A stretch of DNA of 37,853 nt from DASXUC01 sp036004445. Lineage in GTDB: Bacteria > Sysuimicrobiota > Sysuimicrobiia > Sysuimicrobiales > Kaftiobacteriaceae. A program made the translations under genes and the position numbers. Numbering within the stretch: the stretch's first letter is position 1; each line of letters starts with the position of its first letter. The stretch is from contig DASYRL010000147.1 in the NCBI GenBank assembly GCA_036004445.1, positions 1 through 37,853 on the forward strand, given 5' to 3'. Below the pieces are notes generated by a model. That model did no database searches and was not told the origin of the DNA. It saw only the letters and a list, made by a program, of their open reading frames with translations. Shown in pieces: positions 30,478-37,853 of this stretch.

Positions 30478-32037
30478 GTTAAAGAGCAACTCCGCCTGCT
30501 CCCACAGCATCATGGACAAGGGGAGCACTTTGCTTTGCGCTGGGCTCCCAGGTCGTGCGCCCCTGGCGGCGATGCGTTCGAGGACTCCCGGGCCGGAAAC
30601 CCGCCGCACCTGCGGTGCAGCGAGGCGGCCGCCGGCCCGCTTGGCGTCATATTCCAGGTTCACTTTCCTGAGGAACTGGTCAAAGAGGTCCCCCGTCAGT
30701 TGGAGGGTCCGGTCGGTCCCCGGCGGTACCCAGCAGGTGAAGACATAGCCTGGGATACCGTGAGCAGTGTGGGTGGGGAAACAGGTGCAGATGAGATCAG
30801 GAATTCCCAGCTCGCGGCGGATCCGACCGTAGACGATGGAGAGTTGTTCCCCGGTGAGTTTCTCCCCCGTGAACGAATAGGCGAGCCCCGCCCGGTGCAG
30901 AAATCGCAGCAGCGGGGTGTCGCGGACCATCCCCACGCAGACGAAGACGTCTTCGGTGTTGTAGCGCCGCAGGCCGTACCGGTCGGACACTACCATTGTG
31001 TAGCGGTGATCGGTTGTTAGTTCCCACGGTTTGAGCAGGCCAGCCGCCCGAGCTGATTCCCCGGGCAGGAATTCATAGCAGACTCCTGGGGAAATTGGAA
31101 ATCCTCCTACGACCGACCACCGGGGGAAGATCTCATACGAGATCGTTTCTGTGGACATCGAGAACATGGGAAAGAATTCCGGAACCCGGTCCCCGAAGCG
31201 CCGCCGTAGATGCTCGATGTACGGACGCACGTCACCTCCGTCCCAGCAGTACACGACCCGCAGATCCGGGAACAGGTCCGCAGCATGCGGCACCCCGCCG
31301 CGCGCGCAGCGCTCGCGAAGACTGGCCGCACGTGCCAATCCCGCGGGACCGAGGCGCTGCTCCATCTGCGCGATGGCCGGGTCCTCGAGGATCCCGTTCA
31401 CTTCCGCCCGGGTCGCTTCCCAATCTCGCTCGGTGTCCAGAATCGTGAACAGGGAGGACGGGTTCACCACAATCACGACGGTGGGGGAAATCAGGGCCAT
31501 GCAGGTGAGGTGGACCGCGGCCTGCGAGAAGCGCGCCGCCAGACGCGCCATCTCGCCGGCCGGAAGAAAGGAGTCCGAGAACACCACACGCTGCAGGAAC
31601 CGCCCCGACAGACCCATGCGATATCGATGGGCCAGCGCGCCGCTCAGCGTCGTGTTGGGAAGCAGGTCCGTCAGCGGATAGAAGACCGGCCTGCTCAGGT
31701 GCAGGTGCCGGTAGCTCAGCAGCGTTTGCTCTAGGATGGTCTGACGCACCCGGCGCAATCGGCGGTGAGTATAGAGGAGGCGCTTGGGCTCGGCTGTTGT
31801 GCCCGAGGTCAGCACGAACATGTGCGGCTCATGGAGTCGTGAGGCAGCCTGGGTGATCCGCGCTTGCACGGCAGGGCCGTAGGCTTCCGGGGAGATGCCG
31901 GCCAGGGCATAGTGGGTGGCCAGCGCATGCTGCCGTCGGCGGTAGAAACGCAGGTCGGACGCAAGCCGCACATACAACGCCCTCGTCCAACCGGCGACGA
32001 GCGCGTGCGCAAGAGTCAACCGGATCCGGGTACGCAT
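30418..32037 (-). CDS. GH3-type acyl-adenylating amide synthetase
   Basis: The 539-aa product matches the bacterial GH3 branch of the acyl-adenylate superfamily: motif I FVLTSGTTAEPKRLLYT (about residues 74-90), motif II-like PMFSMSTETISYE, and motif III-like DRYGLRRYNTEDVFV, then AYSFTGEKLTGEQLSIVY. Known: GH3 enzymes activate a carboxylate with ATP and join it to an amino acid (indole acetate, jasmonate, benzoates in plants). Substrate here unknown. The start ATG 32037 is 3 bases after the stop of the racemase gene. The stop lies inside the convergent lectin gene, so the last 20 codons are antisense to lectin repeat 6. Confidence 0.88.
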   Translation of the reverse strand: MRTRIRLTLAHALVAGWTRALYVRLASDLRFYRRRQHALATHYALAGISPEAYGPAVQARITQAASRLHEPHMFVLTSGTTAEPKRLLYTHRRLRRVRQTILEQTLLSYRHLHLSRPVFYPLTDLLPNTTLSGALAHRYRMGLSGRFLQRVVFSDSFLPAGEMARLAARFSQAAVHLTCMALISPTVVIVVNPSSLFTILDTERDWEATRAEVNGILEDPAIAQMEQRLGPAGLARAASLRERCARGGVPHAADLFPDLRVVYCWDGGDVRPYIEHLRRRFGDRVPEFFPMFSMSTETISYEIFPRWSVVGGFPISPGVCYEFLPGESARAAGLLKPWELTTDHRYTMVVSDRYGLRRYNTEDVFVCVGMVRDTPLLRFLHRAGLAYSFTGEKLTGEQLSIVYGRIRRELGIPDLICTCFPTHTAHGIPGYVFTCWVPPGTDRTLQLTGDLFDQFLRKVNLEYDAKRAGGRLAAPQVRRVSGPGVLERIAARGARPGSPAQSKVLPLSMMLWEQAELLFNSPLVPDMPESIVGAPGEDV

Positions 32038-32040
32038 GCG

Positions 32041-33198
32041 TTATGCTGCGGCGAACCGGTTGACCGTGAGGGTGCCGGTCCGCAGCGCGCGCAGGTCGAT
32101 GGCAGGGACCAGCCCCGCCTGCGGCCGTGCGGCGAGGGAGACCCGGCCGCCCCGGGTGAAGGTGAGCGAGGGACGGACGATGTCGTGCTTGATGACAAAC
32201 TTCCCGAAGCATCCTTCATGGTGGGCCAGCGGGCCGGTGAGGGCGGCGAAGTGGAGTCCCGCATACGCGAGCACGGATGTTTCCCCGACCAGCGCGCCCA
32301 ACTGGGCATCGAGGCCTCCCTCGACCGCGGCCCTGTAGACGTCCAGCGAGCGCCGGATCCCGCCGTGTTTCGCGACTCGGATGTTCACGGCGCGGAACGC
32401 GCCCTCGCGGGCAGCCCGCCGCACGTCGTCGACCGTGCACAGCGACTCATCCCCGCACAGCGTGATGTCGGACCCAAACTCCCGCTGCAGCCGGCGGTGG
32501 CTTTCCCAGTCGTCCTTCGGAAACGGCTGCTCGAACCATGACACGCCCGCGCGCAGCAGGGTGCCGACGTACCCTGCTGCTTCGTCATCGTCCAGCGCGC
32601 CGTTCAGGTCGACCCGCACCGAAACCGGGTAGGGATACGCGCGGCGAATCCTGGTGAGGTAGGCCAGGTCGGTGGAGGCATTGCCGGTACCCTTGACCTT
32701 GAGATCCGTCATCCTCAGGAGCGTGCGGTAGAAGACGTGGAGGGCCGTGAGCTTCGGGCCAGACGCGAGCGGATAGACGGCTGAGAAAGTCAAACTGTGT
32801 CCGGCTTCTGTGGTATCCGAATAACCCAGCGCCATCTCGATCGTGGCTCCGGTCGATCGGCTCCATAAGTCCAGGACGGCCAGTTCCAGGGCACAGGCCG
32901 CGGCGGGCGGCAGCGGCATGACCGCCTCGAGATCTGTCAGGAAGACCCGGGGATCATCGATCGTCCGGCCAACGATCCCTTGCGCCGCCGCGGCGAGCAG
33001 CCGGGCGCAACCTCGCGGAGATTCTCCGGTCACATATTCACGCGCCAGGGCTTCGCCGATTCCCAACGTGCCCTCGGCGCTTTCCAACAGGATGAACACC
33101 GTCGTATTGGCCCGGCGCGCCGCGGCGGCGTGCTCGATCGAGATCCGCAGCGGGATGCGGACCACGAGGACTTGCGCGGTGCGGATATGGACGGTCAC
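32041..33198 (-). CDS. Enolase-superfamily racemase/epimerase (MLE subgroup)
   Basis: The 385-aa product has an N-terminal capping domain and a TIM barrel with the muconate-lactonizing subgroup residues: Lys167 and Lys169 in DLKVKG, metal ligands Asp197 (VRVDLNG), Glu223 (WFEQP), Asp250 (CGDES) and Lys277 in NIRVAKHGG. Known: this set fits dipeptide epimerases, N-acylamino acid racemases and o-succinylbenzoate synthases; the two Lys bases favour 1,1-proton transfer. No menaquinone genes other than a distant UbiA-type gene are near. Start is GTG 33198; the gene sits between an exported beta protein and the GH3 gene. No signal peptide; cytoplasmic. Confidence 0.9.
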   Translation of the reverse strand: MTVHIRTAQVLVVRIPLRISIEHAAAARRANTTVFILLESAEGTLGIGEALAREYVTGESPRGCARLLAAAAQGIVGRTIDDPRVFLTDLEAVMPLPPAAACALELAVLDLWSRSTGATIEMALGYSDTTEAGHSLTFSAVYPLASGPKLTALHVFYRTLLRMTDLKVKGTGNASTDLAYLTRIRRAYPYPVSVRVDLNGALDDDEAAGYVGTLLRAGVSWFEQPFPKDDWESHRRLQREFGSDITLCGDESLCTVDDVRRAAREGAFRAVNIRVAKHGGIRRSLDVYRAAVEGGLDAQLGALVGETSVLAYAGLHFAALTGPLAHHEGCFGKFVIKHDIVRPSLTFTRGGRVSLAARPQAGLVPAIDLRALRTGTLTVNRFAAA

Positions 33199-33235
33199 TG
33201 CCGGGACACCATTGCGGATGCCCCGGCCGCCTCCG

Positions 33236-33973
33236 TTACTGTACGCGAGTGCGCTGGCCCAGCGGGATCCCGAACTTCAGGAACCAACCGGTCCAGCCGA
33301 ACATGCAATCGGGGCATGCGAAGTTATCGCCCGTGTATGCTTTGACAGAGCGATATCCAAAATCGATGTTGCCGAACGACGGCTTGTAGTGGAGCCCGAC
33401 CTGCCAGTCCGTCATACTCCCGGTCGACGTCCAGGTATTGGCATTGGCGATCGTTACCGTATTCATGGGTTGGAAGGTGACCTTGCTGTAGAGATCAAGG
33501 TTATGCTTGATGGTCCACGCGGCGTACAGGCCAACGAGAACCCCGGCGCTGCGGAAGACTTCCCGGTTGCCCCCGCCGAAGTCGGTATCCCACCCGATCT
33601 TGCCCCAGCCCATCGTCCCCGCCAGCTTGAGCTGGTCGTTATCGAAGAACGGGTAAGAGAAGTACGTGCGGACGAGTTTGTCCCTGCCGCTGGAATTCTG
33701 CCAATATCCCGTCTGCTGCGTCTGGACGCCGCCGAGGTATTCGAGGTGCCACGAGAGCGGCGTGTTCGGGACGCGGAGTCTCAACTGGAGGCCCAACATT
33801 GCGGTGTACCAACTGGCGAATTGATAGTTCCCCTGCATTGCGATCACCCAGGCGGGCCAGTACTCAAACTTGAGCTCACCGTTCAACGAACCGGCCTGCG
33901 CGTTGCCCGCCGAGAGGCTGACGAGTAAAACTGTCAACACCACCATGAGACCGACCGCCGCCAAGCGCTTCAT
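33236..33973 (-). CDS. Exported beta-rich protein, possible outer-membrane barrel
   Basis: The 245-aa product has a signal peptide (MKRLAAVGLMVVLTVLLVSL, cleaved after AQA) and alternating hydrophobic and polar residues rich in Tyr, Trp and Gly over the whole mature part, for example LQLRLRVPNTPLSWHLEYLG and VGLHYKPSFGNIDFGYRS. It ends WFLKFGIPLGQRTRVQ, not the classic aromatic terminal residue of a barrel. A CPDC pair occurs near residue 220. An outer-membrane barrel or envelope beta sandwich is inferred. The start is backed by GGAGGTGGAG before the ATG; 37 bases separate it from the racemase gene. Confidence 0.75.
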   Translation of the reverse strand: MKRLAAVGLMVVLTVLLVSLSAGNAQAGSLNGELKFEYWPAWVIAMQGNYQFASWYTAMLGLQLRLRVPNTPLSWHLEYLGGVQTQQTGYWQNSSGRDKLVRTYFSYPFFDNDQLKLAGTMGWGKIGWDTDFGGGNREVFRSAGVLVGLYAAWTIKHNLDLYSKVTFQPMNTVTIANANTWTSTGSMTDWQVGLHYKPSFGNIDFGYRSVKAYTGDNFACPDCMFGWTGWFLKFGIPLGQRTRVQ

Positions 33974-34003
33974 GACTCCACCTCCAGGAGATAACCGTGG
34001 TGG

Positions 34004-34041
34004 GGTTAGTTGTAGAGTGGTTGGTTAGTTGTAGGGTGGTT
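34004..34041. repeat. Tandem 19-base duplication at the end of the orphan HTH gene
   Basis: GGTTAGTTGTAGAGTGGTT (34004-34022) is followed directly by a copy with one change, GGTTAGTTGTAGGGTGGTT (34023-34041). The second copy contains the stop codon and last codons of the HTH gene, so the duplication repeats the gene end just past its stop. It looks recent. Confidence 0.9.
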
Positions 34042-34312
34042 GGCCGCCGGTACCCAGATTCCTCTCGCCGGCCCAGCGGCCAATCTGCGTTCGGCGCTGG
34101 AACCCCAGCTTCCGCAGGATGGCCTCGACATGGCTTTCCACCGTGCGCTCACCGATTTGCAAGACCAGGCCGATCTCTTTGTTGATTAGGCCGGCGGCGA
34201 GGAGCGTGGCGACTTCACGCTGGCGCGGAGACAGCAAGGCCGGTCCCCGGCTGCTCGGGCCGGGGACCGGTTGATGCGGTGTAAGATGGCGCTTCCCGTC
34301 GTGTCTTGCCAA
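34025..34312 (-). CDS. Orphan LuxR-type helix-turn-helix protein
   Basis: The product, about 95 aa, is little more than a LuxR/FixJ-type DNA-binding domain: LLSPRQREVATLLAAGLINK, then ERTVESHVEAILRKLGF and RRTQIGRWAGERN. It closely parallels the C-terminal domain of the large regulator at 34856-37453. No sensor domain is attached. Start: the TTG at 34312 is 2 bases after the rhodanese stop; an ATG at 34348 in the same frame would overlap that gene by 34 bases. It could be a functional short regulator or the remnant of a LAL-type gene whose upstream part was lost. Confidence 0.6.
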   Translation of the reverse strand: MARHDGKRHLTPHQPVPGPSSRGPALLSPRQREVATLLAAGLINKEIGLVLQIGERTVESHVEAILRKLGFQRRTQIGRWAGERNLGTGGQPPYN

Positions 34313-34314
34313 GT

Positions 34315-34755
34315 TCAGCGGACTACCGGGTAGCCTCGGGCATTCCACTCACGCATGCCCAGCACCATCGTCTTCACGTTGGTGTAGCCGAGCAGGCTCA
34401 GCGCCATCGTGACCTGGGCCGATCGGAAGCCGGATGGGCAGACGGTGATGATTTCCGCGCTGCGCGAGGCGGGCAGGCGGTGGAGGTTGGCAGGCACCGT
34501 CCGGATGGGAATGTTCACGGCCCCAGCGATGGCGCCCGTGGCGAACTCGTTAGGTTCCCGGACATCCAGGATGAACGGCAGCGTTCTCGCATCGAGCCTG
34601 GCCTTCACCGCATCCGGGGTGACTGAACTGTAGTCCGCCGGCAGGTAGGTCAAGAACCCCAGCACCCGCGTCTGGAGCAAGGGGCTGCCGCCGATGGCGG
34701 TCGAGGTCACCCCCAGTACGATGACCAGCAGAACGAGAAACCCAAATCGAAGCAT
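34315..34755 (-). CDS. Exported rhodanese-domain protein
   Basis: The 146-aa product has an N-terminal hydrophobic segment (about residues 4-20, signal or anchor) and one rhodanese domain: FILDVREPNEFATGAIAGAV (about 61-80), then the active-site loop ITVCPSGFRSAQ with Cys106, and the C-terminal VLGMREWNARGYPVV. Known: single-domain rhodaneses carry persulfide sulfur; exported ones act in periplasmic sulfur handling. A strong AAAGGAGGAAACACA leader precedes the ATG. It lies between two LuxR-type genes and is tightly followed by the orphan HTH gene. Confidence 0.9.
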   Translation of the reverse strand: MLRFGFLVLLVIVLGVTSTAIGGSPLLQTRVLGFLTYLPADYSSVTPDAVKARLDARTLPFILDVREPNEFATGAIAGAVNIPIRTVPANLHRLPASRSAEIITVCPSGFRSAQVTMALSLLGYTNVKTMVLGMREWNARGYPVVR

Positions 34756-34805
34756 TGTGTTTCCTCCTTTGGAGCTGCGTAATGATGTCAGCTTACCGGG
34801 AGGGT

Positions 34806-34836
34806 ATCCGTCCGACGCATCCGTGGAAGTACGGAT
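34806..34836. promoter_or_regulatory. Candidate operator: three ATCCGT half-sites
   Basis: ATCCGT occurs at 34806-34811 and 34819-34824, and its reverse complement ACGGAT at 34831-34836, with 7- and 6-base spacers. The trio lies upstream of the rhodanese gene (start 34755) and just past the LAL regulator stop (34856). An inverted pair with a direct third site is what a dimeric regulator would need; assignment to the LuxR-type proteins is inference. Confidence 0.35.
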
Positions 34837-34855
34837 ATCTGCGCGCGGGTAGGGG

Positions 34856-37453
34856 TTACTGCAGGCGGTTGACGACGGCCCAGGCGGCGATCTGCGTCCG
34901 GGATCGGAACCGGAGTTTGTTCAGGATGTGCTGGACGTGGCTTTCAACCGTGCGTTCGCTGAGGAAGAGGGTCGCCGCCACTTCTCGGTTCGATAATCCG
35001 CGTGCCACGAGCGATGCCACCTCGTGCTCCCGTGGGCTGAGGACGCTCTCCTGCGGTGTGGTGGCCCTGCCGGCGGGCGTCTCGGCTACAGCGAACGCGA
35101 CAACGGTATGCGGGGACATTGCGGCCGCATCGGCGGAAACGGCAGAGAAGACCGTGTTGCCGAGCGCGGCCCTGACGGTTGACAGCATCGACTCGAACTT
35201 GGCGCGCGTGGCATCAGGGAGCGCGATCTTCGCCCCGCGCCGGATCGTCTCGGCCGCAGAGAGCAGCGTCGCCGCGCGTTTCCACTTTCGACGCGACGTC
35301 GCGATGCGTGCCAGGTCTTGGAGGCATGCGGCCATGCCGCCTGGGTTTCCCCATTTGTGCATCTGCAGCAGCGCGTCGTGAAAATTCGTCTCAGCCTCCT
35401 CAGTGTCGCCGGCGTCGAGGAGCACTGCCGCCCGGAGGGCGAGGTCAAAGGCGATGAGCACCGGATCTCCGATCTCGCGGGCGGCTTTGAGGGCCAGGTC
35501 GGCGAACTCACGCGCGCGTGAAGCATCCCCGAGTCCTCCGTGCGCCCGAGCGAGAAGGCCGAAGACGGCGGCTACGCCGAAGCGGTCACCGGTGTCCTCG
35601 AGAAGCACCAGGGCCTCCTTGGCCTGCGCGATCGCCCGGTCGAAGTCTTTTCGGTCTATGGCAATGTTGGCGAGGCCGTCCAATGACCATCCGATCCCCC
35701 GCAGGTCATTCAGTTCCCTCGCTAAGGCGAGGCTGCGTTCGATGTAGGCGGCCGCTCGCGACAGGTCGATGCGATCCGTCTGATGCAGCCCGACGCTTCC
35801 TCGGGTGTGGTACCCTAGCAGGCGCGACACGGCGGCGATGCCCCACTTATCGCCGAGTCGCTCGAACATCTGGAGACTGGCCTCTGCCAGCTCGCGCGCG
35901 CGATCATGGTCCTGCTGGCTGCTGGCAGCGAGTGCAAGCTGCCGCAACGCATCGGCGGTCAGGTGGAGGTCCCCTTGAGCCTCGGCAAGTCGCCGACTCT
36001 CCTCCAGTAGCTTTTCCGCTTTGGGGTAATCGTGCCTGTACCAGGCGAGCACGCCCGCGCCGAATGCCGCCTGAGCCCGCGCCGGTGCCGTCCCGGAGCC
36101 AAGGCTCAACGCGCGTTCAAGCCATTCCTGGCCTTCCCGCCAGAACCCCCGGACGTTCCAAAACCGCCACAGCGCCGCGGCCATCCGCATCAGGTCATCG
36201 GCCTCCGCGGCGGCCAGACTCCACTCAAGTGCGATGAGCAGGTTGTCGTGGTCTGCGTCCAACCTGGCGACCCACCCCGCCTGCTGCGGTCCGCGCAGTT
36301 CCGCGGCGGCACGCTCGGCCAGACCGAGGAAGTAATTGCGGTGCCGCGTGCGAACGAACTCGGCCTCCGAACTCGCGATGAGCGATTCGCGCGCATACTC
36401 TTTGATGATTTCCAGCATCCGAAATCGACCGTGGTCAGCGATGACGAGTGACTTGCCGACGAGTTGCGCAAGCAGATCCGCCGCCGCATTGCCGTCGGCG
36501 CACACGGTCTCTATCGCTTCCAGCGAGGCGCCGCCCGCGAAGACGGCCAACCGGCGGAACAGCACCCGCTCAGGGTCCGACAACAGGTCATTGCTCCAGT
36601 CCAAGGCCGCTCGCAGTGTCTGGTGCCGCGGCAGCGCAGTGCGGATGCCGCCGGTAAGGAGCTGCAGCCGACTCTCCATCCGCTGCGCGATTTCCTGCAC
36701 TGTCAGTGCCCGAACCCTGGCGGCCGCCAGCTCGATGGCCAGCGGAAGCCCATCCAGCCGGTGGACCAGGTACGCGACGGCCGCGGCATTGTCCACGGAG
36801 AGTGCGAACCCGGGGTTGGCGTCCCGGGCACGGTGGACGAAGAGTTCGACGGCTTCGAACGCGGCCAGTTCATCAACGGCGGCAGTTCGCCGGGGGTCGG
36901 GTGTCGACAGCGGGACCAGCGGGAACGCCGCTTCCCCTTGGACCGCGAGAGCCTCCCGGCTGGTCGTCAGGATGCGCAGTCCGGGACACGTCCGCAGGAG
37001 CTGCTCGGCGAGTTCGGCTACTGAGGTGACGACGTGTTCGCAGTTGTCCAACACGAGCAGCGTCGTTCGCGGCAATAGATGGGCGGCGATCGACGTCGCG
37101 ACCGACTTGCCGGGCTGCTCGCGAATTCCCAGCGCCGCGGCAATCGTCCTTGGGATGAGAGTTCCCTCCGCCAGCGGTGCGAGTTCAACCCACCAGACGC
37201 CGTCGGGATAATCAGACAGGACGGCCACGGCGACCTCCGCCGCCAGGCGGGTCTTCCCACTCCCTCCCGGGCCGGTTATCGTGACGAGCGGGCGTTCCAT
37301 CAGAAGGCGGCGTACGGTCGCCATGGCCTCGGTGCGCCCGATGAAACTGCTCAGTTGCCGGGGCAGGTTGTGCGGAGGTGCTGTCGGGGCGCTCGTCCGT
37401 GCCGGCCGCCGTTGTCGTGCCCGAGCTCGCGCGGGCCGACGCCGCGAGATCAT
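34856..37453 (-). CDS. LAL-type regulator: AAA/NB-ARC ATPase, TPR repeats and LuxR HTH
   Basis: The 865-aa product combines a basic N-terminal tail, an ATPase with Walker A GPGGSGKTR (about 61-69) and Walker B LLVLDNCEH (Asp136), an NB-ARC-like winged part (HRLDGLPLAIELAAARVRAL), a long TPR-like helical region (about 420-780) and a C-terminal LuxR HTH (LSPREHEVASLVARGLSNRE, ERTVESHVQHILNKLRF). Known: such proteins are ATP-dependent, ligand-gated activators, often linked to secondary metabolism. Start: ATG 37453 follows the UbiA stop by 4 bases; the frame stays open 47 codons upstream but that part lies out of frame inside the UbiA gene. The MalT-like GxGKT form is altered to GSGKT. Confidence 0.92.
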   Translation of the reverse strand: MISRRRPARARARQRRPARTSAPTAPPHNLPRQLSSFIGRTEAMATVRRLLMERPLVTITGPGGSGKTRLAAEVAVAVLSDYPDGVWWVELAPLAEGTLIPRTIAAALGIREQPGKSVATSIAAHLLPRTTLLVLDNCEHVVTSVAELAEQLLRTCPGLRILTTSREALAVQGEAAFPLVPLSTPDPRRTAAVDELAAFEAVELFVHRARDANPGFALSVDNAAAVAYLVHRLDGLPLAIELAAARVRALTVQEIAQRMESRLQLLTGGIRTALPRHQTLRAALDWSNDLLSDPERVLFRRLAVFAGGASLEAIETVCADGNAAADLLAQLVGKSLVIADHGRFRMLEIIKEYARESLIASSEAEFVRTRHRNYFLGLAERAAAELRGPQQAGWVARLDADHDNLLIALEWSLAAAEADDLMRMAAALWRFWNVRGFWREGQEWLERALSLGSGTAPARAQAAFGAGVLAWYRHDYPKAEKLLEESRRLAEAQGDLHLTADALRQLALAASSQQDHDRARELAEASLQMFERLGDKWGIAAVSRLLGYHTRGSVGLHQTDRIDLSRAAAYIERSLALARELNDLRGIGWSLDGLANIAIDRKDFDRAIAQAKEALVLLEDTGDRFGVAAVFGLLARAHGGLGDASRAREFADLALKAAREIGDPVLIAFDLALRAAVLLDAGDTEEAETNFHDALLQMHKWGNPGGMAACLQDLARIATSRRKWKRAATLLSAAETIRRGAKIALPDATRAKFESMLSTVRAALGNTVFSAVSADAAAMSPHTVVAFAVAETPAGRATTPQESVLSPREHEVASLVARGLSNREVAATLFLSERTVESHVQHILNKLRFRSRTQIAAWAVVNRLQ

Positions 37454-37457
37454 CGTC

Positions 37458-37853
37458 CTAGCGGAACCGCACGCCGGGGAACAAAGCGCCCAGCGCCAGT
37501 CCGGCGATGTACACCCAGCCGAACAGCCGATTGTGGACCAGGCAGACGCGGTGGTACCACAGCGGCCATCCGACGTAGCCCGGCGGCGGGACATCGGGAC
37601 GTGGTCTGGACATCATAGTCACCGCCCGCCACGCCCGCGGCAACGCGAGAAACGCCAGCGCGGCGAACGGCGTCACCCGGCCGGTGAGAATCAGCGCAGC
37701 GATGATCACGTACATCGCGACGATTACGGCGCGGTTGAACGTCCGGGCGTTCGTATCGCCGAGGAGCACGGGCAGCGTCTGCTGCCGGTGGCTGCGGTCG
37801 AAGCCCGCCTGGTCGATGTGCTTGCCGACAAGGATCGACATCACGCCGAGGCC
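37458..37853 (-). CDS. UbiA-family prenyltransferase, C-terminal part (N-terminus outside window)
   Basis: The frame is open to the window edge. The visible part begins GLGVMSILVGKHIDQAGFDR and continues QQTLPVLLGDTNARTFNRAV, the second Asp-rich region of UbiA prenyltransferases (HIDQAGFDR, TLPVLLG), followed by three to four hydrophobic segments. Known: UbiA enzymes attach isoprenoid chains to aromatic or other acceptors in quinone, haem or lipid biosynthesis, inside the membrane. The first catalytic motif lies outside the window, so subfamily is unknown. It ends 4 bases before the LAL regulator start. Confidence 0.8.
   Translation of the reverse strand, partial: GLGVMSILVGKHIDQAGFDRSHRQQTLPVLLGDTNARTFNRAVIVAMYVIIAALILTGRVTPFAALAFLALPRAWRAVTMMSRPRPDVPPPGYVGWPLWYHRVCLVHNRLFGWVYIAGLALGALFPGVRFR

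Noticed and set aside
34313..34348. ATG 34348 as start of the orphan HTH protein
   Set aside because: It would overlap the rhodanese gene by 34 bases; the TTG 2 bases past that stop is simpler, though not proven.
1..37853. CRISPR array, insertion sequence, prophage or toxin-antitoxin pair
   Set aside because: No regularly spaced direct repeats with unique spacers, no transposase or integrase and no recognisable toxin family were found; the short arrays have units of 7-9 bases and no spacers.

Overview
The window is a GC-rich (roughly two thirds G+C by eye) bacterial chromosome segment with about 37 protein genes and three tRNA genes. Many genes are packed with 1-4 base start/stop overlaps, and GTG or TTG starts are frequent. 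I see no plasmid, phage, insertion sequence or CRISPR signature. Gene content (TAXI-type TRAP transporter, Dpp-type ABC transporter, UroD-like protein, DUF1028, M24 and M55 hydrolases, DUF1800/DUF1501 pair, large LuxR-type ATPase regulator) suits an uncultured soil or sediment heterotroph that scavenges small organic acids, amino compounds and peptides. A Rokubacteria- or CSP1-3/Sysuimicrobiota-like lineage would fit, but no phylogenetic marker here allows a firm assignment.

Layout. 1-6.3 kb: a truncated XRE/TPR regulator, a tandem-GNAT acetyltransferase overlapping a MobA-like nucleotidyltransferase, an EamA transporter, an M55 D-aminopeptidase, a small exported protein, a VOC protein in an AT-richer pocket, and tRNA-Arg(CCT), tRNA-Arg(GCG) and tRNA-Ser(GCT). 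6.3-13 kb (minus strand): TAXI binding protein, DUF1850 and fused TRAP permease, then DUF1844, a DUF255 thioredoxin-fold protein and DUF309. 13.1-19.6 kb (minus strand): a six-gene cluster running M24 creatinase-like hydrolase, DUF1028, UroD-like protein, oligopeptide-type binding protein and two permeases, which looks like an uptake and hydrolysis route for an unknown amide or amidino compound. 19.7-26.1 kb: a GNAT, a two-gene ABC exporter, the DUF1800/DUF1501 pair, and an inositol-monophosphatase-family enzyme. 26.2-30.5 kb: a small membrane-anchored coiled coil, then a plus-strand run with two exported proteins (one a metallophosphatase), a cytoplasmic NAD-dependent epimerase, and an exported six-repeat DUF346/PLL-like lectin. 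30.4-37.9 kb (minus strand): UbiA prenyltransferase (partial), a LAL/LuxR ATPase regulator, an exported rhodanese, an orphan LuxR helix-turn-helix, an exported beta-rich protein, an enolase-superfamily racemase/epimerase and a GH3-type acyl-adenylating amide synthetase.

The most promising unnamed system is the minus-strand cassette at 30.4-34.0 kb. GH3 enzymes make N-acyl amino acids, and the enolase-superfamily branch next to it contains N-acylamino acid racemases and dipeptide epimerases. The two genes are 3 bases apart and follow an exported beta-rich protein. The second striking signal is not a gene: several intergenic gaps carry short tandem arrays of 7-9 base units, often as opposed (inverted) pairs, with a different unit at different loci. 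One array runs into the 3' end of a gene and encodes its C-terminal tail.
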